Program-made: the position numbers and the translations under genes
Shown: one piece after another, positions 1 to 7,357 of the stretch
How positions within the stretch are numbered: position 1 is the first letter of the stretch
Layout of the letters: each line of letters starts with the position of its first letter
DNA from: Bacillota bacterium
GTDB taxonomy: Bacteria; Bacillota; Clostridia; Peptostreptococcales; Anaerovoracaceae
Length of the DNA: 15,805 nucleotides
Direction of reading: 5' to 3'
Assembly: GCA_017534025.1 (NCBI GenBank)
Contig: JAFWDF010000121.1
Span: forward strand, 1-15,805
The notes under the pieces: model-generated
Database searches by the model: none
The model's input: the letters and a program-made list of their open reading frames with translations, nothing else
What the model was told of the DNA's origin: nothing

Positions 1-210
1 ACCATGGATTTGAAGATTAATTTTATCCGGGGGATTGCCAGGGAGATTGATCACATTTTTGTTAAAGCGAAAGTGATCAGCATAGGCCGAAGAGTGATTG
101 TCGCCCATGCAGAGGTGAGGGATCCGGATAACTGGCTGATGGCATCCGGTACGGCCAATTGCATGCGGCTGATGCCGGCAGATGAGAATCCGACGATAGT
201 AGAATCCTGA
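1..210 (+). CDS. PaaI-like hotdog-fold thioesterase, C-terminal part (5' end outside window)
   Basis: The reading frame is open from the first base, so the ATG at position 4 is probably an internal methionine. The 69 visible residues match the second half of a PaaI/YdiI-like hotdog thioesterase: a TMDLKINFIRG strand, then KAKVISIGRRVIVAHAEV, then a D-NWLMASGTANC strand. In this family these form the central helix edge and the last beta strands that carry the acyl-CoA thioester site. Such enzymes hydrolyse acyl-CoA thioesters in the cytosol. Substrate cannot be told from this fragment, and the catalytic residue of the first half is outside the window. No terminator hairpin follows. The next gene has its own promoter 90 bp downstream, so the two need not be one operon. 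Confidence 0.72.
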   Translation, partial: TMDLKINFIRGIAREIDHIFVKAKVISIGRRVIVAHAEVRDPDNWLMASGTANCMRLMPADENPTIVES

Positions 211-300
211 GTTCTGTGTACTGCGGATCGCGGAGCAGATCATTAAAACATGTACCGGCATTCGGAGAGACAGTTTTTAAAAAGAATTCAAATACGCCCA

Positions 301-329
301 TTTACACAATAGGCGGATAGGAATATAAT
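301..329 (+). promoter_or_regulatory. Sigma-A-type promoter of the MOSC gene
   Basis: TTTACA at 301-306 and a perfect TATAAT at 324-329 are separated by 17 bp. Transcription would start near 336, giving a leader of about 50 nt before the ATG at 386. Confidence 0.7.
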
Positions 330-385
330 GGAACCGTGAAATAGATCCGGCGGATTGCCGTATGATCAGAAAGAAAGGAACCGGA

Positions 386-829
386 ATGGGAATTATTCGC
401 GCTATTTGTATAAGTGAAAAAAAGGGAACACAGAAACATGAAATACCGGAAACGGTGATTGTGGAAGATTGGGGACTGCAGGGCGATGCCCATGCAGGAA
501 AATGGCACCGGCAGGTCAGCCTGCTGGGCCTGGAGCAGATTGAGGATTTTCGCAGCCGGGGCGGACAGGTCGAGTTCGGTGCATTCGGTGAGAACCTGGT
601 CGTAGAAGGGTACCATTTCCGCGAACTGCCGCTGGGCACTGTTTTTCAGATTGGCGATGTGCTTCTGGAAATGACACAGATCGGTAAAGAATGCCACAGC
701 CACTGTCAGATTTTCCATCTGGTGGGCGACTGCATCATGCCGCGGGAAGGCGTGTTTGCGAAGGTGCTCCGTGGAGGCACGGTCCGCAAAGGGGATACGA
801 TTTCCATTGTGGAAGATGTTCAGGCGTGA
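386..829 (+). CDS. MOSC domain-containing protein
   Basis: A stand-alone MOSC domain of 147 residues. Family features seen in order: the start MGIIRAICISEKKGTQK, the GLQGDAHAGKWHRQVSLL segment, EFGAFGENLVVEG, the conserved cysteine region GKECHSHCQIF, and the end GVFAKVLRGGTVRKGDTI. MOSC proteins are related to the C-terminus of molybdenum cofactor sulfurase and are thought to carry sulfur on a conserved cysteine, often near molybdenum cofactor genes. No such genes are visible here, so the role is inferred from family only. I chose ATG 386 over the in-frame ATG 362: AAAGGA sits correctly before 386, and the family usually starts at this point. The gene ends just before a bidirectional terminator. 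Confidence 0.85.
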   Translation: MGIIRAICISEKKGTQKHEIPETVIVEDWGLQGDAHAGKWHRQVSLLGLEQIEDFRSRGGQVEFGAFGENLVVEGYHFRELPLGTVFQIGDVLLEMTQIGKECHSHCQIFHLVGDCIMPREGVFAKVLRGGTVRKGDTISIVEDVQA

Positions 830-850
830 CAATAAGAATAATGAAAAAAT

Positions 851-899
851 AAAGGGGCTGCTGCACTAAACATTAGATGTCTGGTGCAGCAGCTCCTTT
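851..899. terminator. Bidirectional intrinsic terminator between the MOSC gene and gpmI
   Basis: A 16-bp stem pairs 851-866 (AAAGGGGCTGCTGCAC) with 884-899 with a single G-U pair. On the minus strand the stem is followed by a T-rich run (complement of 844-850), making it a good terminator for gpmI. On the plus strand the stem itself ends in TTT and closes the MOSC transcript. Confidence 0.85.
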
Positions 900-907
900 A
901 GTCTGGC

Positions 908-950
908 GAATTTGCAGGTGCCGCAGAATGGAAGCGGCACCCGGCAATTC
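908..950 (-). other. Second 3' hairpin directly after the gpmI stop codon
   Basis: A perfect 8-bp core, GGTGCCGC at 917-924 with GCGGCACC at 934-941, is extended outward by GC/GC and GAATT/AATTC pairs up to the gpmI stop codon. No T run follows on either strand, so this is more likely an mRNA 3'-end stabilising hairpin than a terminator. Confidence 0.55.
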
Positions 951-2492
951 TATTTCACCAGCAGGCTCTTTCCGGTCATCTCGTCCGGCTGCGGGATGTT
1001 CATGATCTCCAGCAGCGTCGGTGCAATGTCCGCCAGGATGCCGCCCTCGCGGAGCTGCAGATCCGGCGAACCGTCGTACGGCGGCAGAATGACAATAGCG
1101 GGAACCGGGTTGGTGGAATGCTTGGTGATCGGTTTTCCCTCTTCGTCGATCATGGTGTCGGCATTGCCGTGGTCTGCAGTGATAAACAGCGATGCCCCGG
1201 TCTTCTGTGCGGTTTCAACGATGGCGCCGACGCAGCTGTCCACTGCTTCGACGGCAGCAACTGCAGCTTCGAAAATGCCGGTGTGGCCAACCATGTCCGG
1301 GTTGGCGAAGTTCATAATAATCAGGTCATAGTTTCCGGATTCCAGGGCTTCCACTGCTTTGTCGCGGAGCAGGTACGCGCTCATTTCCGGCTGCAGATCG
1401 TAAGTAGCCACTTTCGGAGACGGAATCAGTATCCGGTCTTCCTGTGGATTCGGCTCTTCCACGCCGCCATTCATAAAGAACGTAACGTGCGCATATTTTT
1501 TCGGTTTCCGCCAGGCGAAGCTGCGTGCGGCCGAGCGAAGCCATGTATTCTCCCAGCGTATTGCTGTGGTGTTCCGGCGGATAGGCCAGCCGGGTATTTG
1601 GCATGCCGGCTTCGTATTCCGTCATGCAGACGTGGGTCAGCGGTGAAGGAAATGCTTTTCTGGAGAAGCCGCCAAACTCCGGATCGCAGAGCGCGCGGGT
1701 GATTTCCCGTGCACGGTCCGGCCGGAAATTATACATGATGACACTGTCGCCGTCCCGGATGATGCCATCCGTGCCGCGGATGACCGTCGGGCGGACAAAT
1801 TCATCGGTTTCGCCCTGTTCATAGGCCAGGCGGATCGCTTCTGCCGGCGTATCGGCGAGGCGCCCTTCGCCGAGGGTCAGCGCATCGTAGGCCAGTTCCA
1901 CGCGTTCCCAGCGCTTATCCCGGTCCATGGCATAATAGCGCCCGGAGATGGTAGCAATCTTCCGGTTCCCGCCGCAGGCCGCCAGTTTAGCTTCCAATTG
2001 TTCAATATATGTGAGAGCGCAGCTCGGCGGTACATCCCTGCCGTCCAGGAAACAGTGCACGTAAACATTCTGTACGCCGTGCTCATCGGCAAGATCCAGC
2101 AGCGCAAAAAGATGATCGATGTGGCTGTGCACGCCGCCATCGGACAGGAGTCCCATGAGATGCAGCGCACCCTGCTGTTTTACAGAATCCACAGCGTTGA
2201 CAAGTACTTCATTTTCAAAAAACGAGCGGTCTGCCACCGCGCGGGTGATGCGGGACAGATCCTGGTAAATAATCCGGCCGGCGCCGATATTCAGGTGGCC
2301 TACTTCCGAATTGCCCATCTGTCCGTCCGGCAGCCCCACGGAAGAACCGCTGGCGCCGAGCAGCGTATGAGGATATTTTGCAAGAAGCGCATCTATATTC
2401 GGTGTATTGGCTGCCGCAATGGCATTGCCTCTGGTCTCAGGGTTGTAACCGAATCCGTCCAGGATCATTAACATCGTTGTAGTTTTATTCAT
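950..2492 (-). CDS. gpmI: 2,3-bisphosphoglycerate-independent phosphoglycerate mutase, interrupted by a +1 frameshift
   Basis: Interconverts 3- and 2-phosphoglycerate in glycolysis and gluconeogenesis in the cytosol, using two Mn ions. The N-terminal frame (2492 down to about 1497) shows MLMILDGFG with the metal aspartate and QMGNSEVGHLNIGAGR, whose Ser62 is the phosphorylated residue. The C-terminal frame (about 1496 down to 950) shows NFANPDMVGHTG, FITADHGNAD and KHSTNPVP, the other metal ligands. The frames join at AETEK / YAHVTFFMNGG, at a run of six A (minus strand; 1496-1501). Removing one A restores a 513-residue protein of normal family length. Left as is, translation goes out of frame after about residue 332 and loses half of the metal site. 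Start chosen at 2492, where GGAG sits 6 nt upstream; the ATG at 2504 has no such site. The gene stands alone. Confidence 0.9.
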
Positions 2493-2506
2493 TCTTATCT
2501 CCATTC

Positions 2507-2557
2507 TGCCGTCGGGTCGGACGGCATAGACCGTGCCGGAAATCTGTTTTTTCCGGC
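2507..2557 (-). other. Two hairpins in the gpmI leader
   Basis: Between the proposed promoter and the ribosome binding site, GCCGGAAA (2535-2542) pairs with TTTCCGGC (2550-2557), and TGCCGTC (2507-2513) pairs with GACGGCA (2520-2526). The second ends only 5 nt before the GGAG site on the transcript. Neither has a T run, so no terminator is implied. Confidence 0.4.
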
Positions 2558-2563
2558 TAACTC

Positions 2564-2572
2564 ATTGTATCA
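2564..2572 (-). promoter_or_regulatory. Extended -10 element, likely gpmI promoter
   Basis: On the minus strand TGATACAAT gives a TGn extension plus TACAAT. No good -35 is seen at 17 bp, as expected for an extended -10 promoter. The leader would be about 65 nt. Confidence 0.45.
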
Positions 2573-2609
2573 CAGAATCCGCCCGGTTCGGGCAAAGAAT
2601 TCACCGGCA

Positions 2610-2638
2610 AAGACATCCTGTTTTGCATGTGGTAAAAT
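2610..2638 (+). promoter_or_regulatory. Likely addA promoter
   Basis: AAGACA at 2610-2615 (four of six matches to TTGACA), a 17-bp spacer ending in TGG, and TAAAAT at 2633-2638, so an extended -10. It is divergent from the gpmI promoter about 60 bp away. Confidence 0.5.
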
Positions 2639-2669
2639 AGTTAATAATGATTCACTGAGAAATCCGGAG

Positions 2670-2735
2670 GGAGAGCCGCGTCGCCGGCGCATCAACAATA
2701 GTAGGAGAGCCGCGTCGCCGGCGCATTAATATAAT
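2670..2735 (+). repeat. Tandem duplication (34-bp period) in the addA leader
   Basis: Two copies of a 23-bp GC-rich unit, exact at 2670-2692 and 2704-2726, both starting GGAGAGCCGCG and containing the palindrome CGCCGGCG. Similarity continues through the AT-rich tail of each copy, so the period is 34 bp. The second copy ends 9 nt before the addA start codon. I see no third copy in the window. Confidence 0.85.
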
Positions 2736-5700
2736 ATGAAATGGACTGAACAACAGGAACAGGCAATATCGCAGACAGGGAATAATATTCTGGTTTCAGC
2801 GGCGGCCGGATCCGGCAAAACCGCCGTACTGACGGAACGGATCAAGCGGCTGGTGGTGGACCGGCAAGTACCGCTGGACCGCATTCTGGTGGTTACGTTC
2901 ACCAATGCCGCAGCCGCCGAGATGAAAGAGAAAATACTGAAGGCGCTGCGGACCGCTGCGGACAGTGAGGATACTGCACCGGCGGAACGCGCGCGTCTGC
3001 GCCGGCAGATCCGTATGGCCGGGTCCGCGGATATTTCCACATTCCATAAATTCTCCATGAATGTCATCCGCCGGTTCTTCTATATTACCGGTGCGGATGC
3101 CGGATTTTCCATCTGTGACGAAGGGCGGGGGAGCATTCTGCGTGAACGCTGTCTGGATGAACTGCTGGAGGAGCGGTTTGCCTCCGGAGGCCAGGCGTTT
3201 CTGGATTTTATGAACCGGTATTCCGATCTGCGCAGTGAGCAAAAGGTGCGTTCTCTGATCCTCACGGCATATGATTTTGCCATGAGTCTCCCGGAACCGC
3301 AGAATTGGTTTGAACAGCATGCGCAAATCCTTTCCGCCGATCCGGAGGAATTCCGGCAGAGCGCGCTCTTCCGGGCGCACCGGGAGCAGCTCATCCTGGA
3401 TTTTGACAGCATTCTGGACCGGTTCCGGCGGGTGTATGACCTGGTCTGCGATCTGCCGAGCCTGGAGGCGAAGGCGGCAGCCGATCTGGATCAGCTCGAG
3501 GGAATACGGGCTCTTTTCGATTCCATGAAAGACGAAGAAGCGGCGGACGCTCTCAGCCGCATATCATGGAGCCGCTATTCTCCGGCCAAAGAGGATAAGG
3601 AATCCTACGAAGACATTAAAAAAATGGTCGGCAAACTCCGGGACGACGGGAAGAAACAGGTCAAGGAGCTGGCCGCGCTGATCAGCGGTGTGCCGCTGGA
3701 AGAGGCCGTCGCCCGCATGAACGACACTTATCCGTACGCGCTGTATCTGCTGGATCTCCTGAAAGAGTTCCACCAGCGGTTTACGGAGGAGAAGCAGCGC
3801 CTGTCACTGATGGATTTCAATGACATCGAGCATGAGGCTCTTCGGATCCTGCGGCATGAGGAAGCCGCAGCAGCGCTGCGGAATCATTATCAGTATATTT
3901 TTATCGATGAATACCAGGACAGCAGTGTGCTGCAGGAGGAGATCATCCGTCTGGTGAGCCGCGGGGACAACGTCTACATGGTAGGCGACGTCAAGCAGAG
4001 CATCTACAAATTCCGCCTGGCGGATCCGGATATCTTTGTCCGTAAATATAATTCTTTTGTTAATGACCCGGCCGCCGGAATCCGCATCGACCTGAACCGG
4101 AACTTCCGCAGCCGGCAGCAGATTATTCATACCGTAAACGGCATTTTCTCCCATGTAATGGATGAGAAGCTGGGCGGGATCCGTTACGATGAAGCCGCTT
4201 CCCTGATCAAGGGCGCGGAGATTCCGGGCGAACCGGCAGGATCGGCTTCGCTGCATCTGGTGGACGCAGCCGTGCCGGAGGACGGAGAACTGGATGAGGA
4301 GATTGCAGAACTGAAAAAATCCGAGCTGGAGGCACTGGTGACTGCAGAGCTGGTGGAGAAACGCCTGGGCAGAGAATTGTTTGACGGGAAGACCGGTCTG
4401 ACGCGGCCTGTGCAGTACGGCGATATCGTCATTCTGATGCGGGGGACCCGCAATCGTTCCGATGTATACGCCAAAGCGCTGGCCGACCGGGGCATCCCGG
4501 TCTACATCGAAGACGGAGAAGGCTATTTCCAGACGAATGAAATCGACGTGTTCATGAATCTGCTGCGGGTCATTGATAACCGCCGGCAGGATATTCCACT
4601 GCTCAGCGTACTTCGTTCGCCGATTTTCGGCTTTACTATTGATGAACTGGCCGATATTCGTCTGCGCAGCCGGCAGGAGGGCGGGCCGCGCCTTTCCTAC
4701 AGCGATGCCTTCCTTGCCTGCGCGGAGCAGGCCGGGGGAAAAACGCAGACGGAGGATACGGCGGACGCTGAAACGGATCCTCTGTCCGAAAAATGTGCGG
4801 CCGTGCTGGCAAAGCTGGATGGGTGGCGCCGGGATGCCCGTTATATGCCGCTGCCGGATCTCATCCGCTATCTGATGACGGAAACCGGATATCTGCACTA
4901 TGTCTCCGCCCTGCCGGGCGGCGACCACCGGGCGGCCAATCTGCGGGCGCTGGTGGACAAGGCGGTAGACTTCTCGGAAGCGCAGGGCGAAGGACTGTTC
5001 AGTTTTATTCATTACGCGGAGGAGGTCAGCCGGCGGGGGGTACGGATTCCGCAGGCCGGCAATACCGGCGATGCCCGGCAGATGGTGCGCATCATGACCA
5101 TTCACAAGAGCAAGGGACTGGAGTTCCCGATTGTTTTTGTGACGGATCTGGCCAGAGGTTTTAATAAAGACGCCGGGATTCCGGCCCTTTCGCTGCATAA
5201 AGACCTGGGACTGGGTCTGCAATATGTAGATCCTGAACGGACTGCCTATTCCACGACGATTCCGCAAACGGTGATCGACCGCGTGCTGAAGAACGAAAGT
5301 CTGGCGGAAGAGGCCCGCATTCTGTATGTTGCCCTGACGCGTGCAGTGGATGAACTGGTAATGGTAGGTTCTTTAAAGGATCTGCCGGAGGAAATGGATA
5401 AGTACGATCTGGGCATGAAACCGGACCGTCTGCATGCCGGCTGTTTCCTGGACTGGATCATGCCGTACCGGGTGTACGCCGGTCTGGACACGGTGCTGCA
5501 CGACCGGGCGGAGCTGTCTGCAGCGGCAGCGGAGGAGGCGGTATCGGCAGCTGCATTGAAGGAAGAACTGGAGCAGGGTTTTCCTTCCTTCCGGGATGAG
5601 GAGGGACTGATCGGACAGATTCAGGAACGCTTTGATTATCAGTATCCGTTTATGCCGTTTGTGATTTCCAAATCCAAATATACAGTCACGGAGCTGAACC

Positions 5701-6449
5701 GCGCTCTGCGGGACGGTGTGGATCTGCGGCCGGAACGGGTTAAGCTGGCCGATGAAGAACATGATCCGGCTTTTGCGGAAATACTGGAACAGAAGGATTC
5801 GGAAACTGCCCGGGCAGACGTTGAAGCTGCCATGTCCGAACCGCCGGAGAATTATGCGGTTCCGGCATTTCTGCGGGAAGAAGAACCCGTCACGCCGGCG
5901 CTTCGGGGGACGCTGACGCATAAGGTGCTGGAGCTGATCCCGTTTTCACAGGAACATACCGAAGAATCCGTGAAAGCCTTTACGCGCGAACTGGAAGAAA
6001 AAGGCGTATTTACCGGGCGGAAAGCCGATGCTGTTCGAACCGCTTCCATCGCGGCCTTTTTCCGCTCGGAAACCGGCCGGCGGGCTGCCGCCGCGGAGAT
6101 GCTGCGGCGGGAATGGGCCTTTACATTAAAAAAACGTTCCGCGGAATTAATCGCCATGGCAGAAGATGCGGACATTGCGGAGCAAATCCGCCGTATGCTG
6201 CCGGAGGAAATACTGATCCAGGGGATTATTGACTGCGTCTTCCGGGATGAGCAGGGCATGGTGATTCTGGATTTCAAAACGGACCGGGTACTGCCGGGGG
6301 ATGCGGAAAACGAGTATGCCCGTTTTCGGGACAACTACTGGCGCCAGCTGGCGCTGTACCGTGAAGTAATAGAAAAAGCCACCGGCGAACCGGTGGCCAG
6401 AACGATGCTGTATATGCTGGACAGCGGGGCAGAGGTGGAAATCCTCTGA
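2736..6449 (+). CDS. addA: ATP-dependent helicase/nuclease subunit AddA
   Basis: The motor and nuclease subunit of the AddAB enzyme, which resects double-strand breaks for recombination. At 1237 residues it matches the usual family length. Motifs in order: Walker A AAAGSGKT (about residue 23), IFIDEYQDSS (about 388), VGDVKQSIYKFR (about 416), NRNFRS (about 454), MTIHKSKGLEFPIVF (about 787) and ARILYVALTRA (about 859), giving a UvrD-like superfamily 1A helicase. The C-terminal RecB-type nuclease has GTLTHKVLEL (about 1058), GIIDCVF (about 1162), ILDFKTDR (about 1177) and YWRQLALY (about 1200). All catalytic elements look intact. ATG 2736 is forced, since an in-frame stop lies at 2727 and the N-terminus fits the family, yet no Shine-Dalgarno precedes it. 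The usual partner addB is not adjacent. A minus-strand terminator is embedded in the last codons. Confidence 0.96.
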   Translation: MKWTEQQEQAISQTGNNILVSAAAGSGKTAVLTERIKRLVVDRQVPLDRILVVTFTNAAAAEMKEKILKALRTAADSEDTAPAERARLRRQIRMAGSADISTFHKFSMNVIRRFFYITGADAGFSICDEGRGSILRERCLDELLEERFASGGQAFLDFMNRYSDLRSEQKVRSLILTAYDFAMSLPEPQNWFEQHAQILSADPEEFRQSALFRAHREQLILDFDSILDRFRRVYDLVCDLPSLEAKAAADLDQLEGIRALFDSMKDEEAADALSRISWSRYSPAKEDKESYEDIKKMVGKLRDDGKKQVKELAALISGVPLEEAVARMNDTYPYALYLLDLLKEFHQRFTEEKQRLSLMDFNDIEHEALRILRHEEAAAALRNHYQYIFIDEYQDSSVLQEEIIRLVSRGDNVYMVGDVKQSIYKFRLADPDIFVRKYNSFVNDPAAGIRIDLNRNFRSRQQIIHTVNGIFSHVMDEKLGGIRYDEAASLIKGAEIPGEPAGSASLHLVDAAVPEDGELDEEIAELKKSELEALVTAELVEKRLGRELFDGKTGLTRPVQYGDIVILMRGTRNRSDVYAKALADRGIPVYIEDGEGYFQTNEIDVFMNLLRVIDNRRQDIPLLSVLRSPIFGFTIDELADIRLRSRQEGGPRLSYSDAFLACAEQAGGKTQTEDTADAETDPLSEKCAAVLAKLDGWRRDARYMPLPDLIRYLMTETGYLHYVSALPGGDHRAANLRALVDKAVDFSEAQGEGLFSFIHYAEEVSRRGVRIPQAGNTGDARQMVRIMTIHKSKGLEFPIVFVTDLARGFNKDAGIPALSLHKDLGLGLQYVDPERTAYSTTIPQTVIDRVLKNESLAEEARILYVALTRAVDELVMVGSLKDLPEEMDKYDLGMKPDRLHAGCFLDWIMPYRVYAGLDTVLHDRAELSAAAAEEAVSAAALKEELEQGFPSFRDEEGLIGQIQERFDYQYPFMPFVISKSKYTVTELNRALRDGVDLRPERVKLADEEHDPAFAEILEQKDSETARADVEAAMSEPPENYAVPAFLREEEPVTPALRGTLTHKVLELIPFSQEHTEESVKAFTRELEEKGVFTGRKADAVRTASIAAFFRSETGRRAAAAEMLRREWAFTLKKRSAELIAMAEDADIAEQIRRMLPEEILIQGIIDCVFRDEQGMVILDFKTDRVLPGDAENEYARFRDNYWRQLALYREVIEKATGEPVARTMLYMLDSGAEVEIL
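6371..6397 (-). terminator. Intrinsic terminator of the padR operon, inside addA
   Basis: On the minus strand a perfect 8-bp stem GCCACCGG / CCGGTGGC (6378-6397) with a TTCG tetraloop is followed by TTTTT and CTATT (6377 downward). It lies about 73 nt past the stop of the DUF4097 gene and within the addA codons for KATGEPVA. No other minus-strand terminator is seen near 6470. Confidence 0.75.
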
Positions 6450-6469
6450 TGGTTCTCAGTGAATAAGAA

Positions 6470-7243
6470 TCAGTCGATTTCAATCTCGCCCGTATCGGTG
6501 GTGACGGTGATGGTCTTTCCGCCGCTGCCGGCTGCCTGGTAATGACGTCCGTGATCGTTGCCGTTCACTTCGACGGTGCCGACGTCGGTTTTCAGATCCA
6601 TCGAATAAGCGGCCGGATCATCGATCGTATCGATATCAATATCCCCGACATCGGATTCGACGCTGAGCATTGTAAATTCAGAGGTGTTGATATCCACATC
6701 GCCGGTATCGCAGGAAACGCTCAGATTCGGGATCTTCAGTCCCGCAAGATCAATATCCCCGACATCGGTTGAAATGGTGCAGGTTTTTGCGCTCAGTCCC
6801 TGTACGCTGATTTCGGCGATATCCGCCTTGATGGTAATCGCATCCAGCTGCGCGCCTGCCGGCACGGTGACATTCAGATCCATTTCATGGATCCCTGCCA
6901 GCTGCTTCAGATTCAGGATGTTGTTCCGGCTTTTCTGGGTCAGCTTGAGCACGCCGTTTTCAACACGGGCTTCCGGTTCATTATCATTTTTATAATGCCA
7001 GCTGACGTTATAGCTGTCGCCGGGCTGGATGGTCAGGCTCGCGATATCGATATCGCAGTCGATGGAATGGAATTCACCGATATCGTCCAACACGGTCATA
7101 TCCGCTTTGCTTTCTGTTTTGCTGTCGCGTCCGGAGGAATGGCCGCGGAAGCTGAACAGATCGGTGAAATGGTACATACTTCCCAACAGGATGCAGGCGG
7201 TGGTGATGATTGCCAGTATTCCCAAATATACATTTTTCTTCAT
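6470..7243 (-). CDS. DUF4097 family membrane-anchored beta-repeat protein
   Basis: 257 residues. A short basic start and hydrophobic segment at about 5-24 anchors the protein; the cysteine at 17 lies inside it but does not make a good lipobox. After a polar linker (about 33-50) the rest is a DUF4097-like beta-solenoid. A motif D-[VT]-G-[DET]-[IV]-[DE] recurs at about 160, 179, 198, 220 and 250, with a weaker copy (DIAEISV) at 141, so rungs are about 20 residues long. The domain should lie outside the membrane. DUF4097 proteins are often encoded with PadR regulators and DUF1700-type membrane proteins in Bacillota, and related domains occur in Lia-type envelope stress loci. The function is not established. 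GGAG lies 6 nt before the ATG. It is the last gene of the operon and converges on addA with a 20-bp gap. Confidence 0.8.
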   Translation of the reverse strand: MKKNVYLGILAIITTACILLGSMYHFTDLFSFRGHSSGRDSKTESKADMTVLDDIGEFHSIDCDIDIASLTIQPGDSYNVSWHYKNDNEPEARVENGVLKLTQKSRNNILNLKQLAGIHEMDLNVTVPAGAQLDAITIKADIAEISVQGLSAKTCTISTDVGDIDLAGLKIPNLSVSCDTGDVDINTSEFTMLSVESDVGDIDIDTIDDPAAYSMDLKTDVGTVEVNGNDHGRHYQAAGSGGKTITVTTDTGEIEID

Positions 7244-7261
7244 AACAGACTCCGTTCCGCC

Positions 7262-7302
7262 GCTGCGTGCCGGTTTTTTACTGCCGGCAGCGCGGCTTTT
7301 TT
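7262..7302 (+). terminator. Plus-strand intrinsic terminator, antisense within the padR operon
   Basis: A 12-bp GC-rich stem (7262-7273 with 7284-7296, one bulged G and one G-U pair) is followed directly by six T (7297-7302) on the plus strand. The only plus-strand gene upstream is addA. On the minus strand the same hairpin has no T run and sits just before the DUF4097 ribosome binding site. Confidence 0.65.
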
Positions 7303-7357
7303 CTATTATTTATTGAATCGTGGTCACGGTCGTGTTAATGGCCCGGCAGCCGCTGCT

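Noticed and set aside
211..300. A terminator after the thioesterase gene, suggested by TTTTT near 274-278
   Set aside because: No stem of more than 3 bp precedes the T run.
1491..1505. Programmed ribosomal frameshifting in gpmI
   Set aside because: Only six A are present, with no internal Shine-Dalgarno or downstream structure of the usual kind, and GpmI is not known to need recoding. A sequence indel is simpler.
3804..5267. A 487-codon open frame antisense to addA
   Set aside because: It overlaps the helicase motifs of addA in full, is rich in residues typical of antisense GC-rich frames, and has no good start site.
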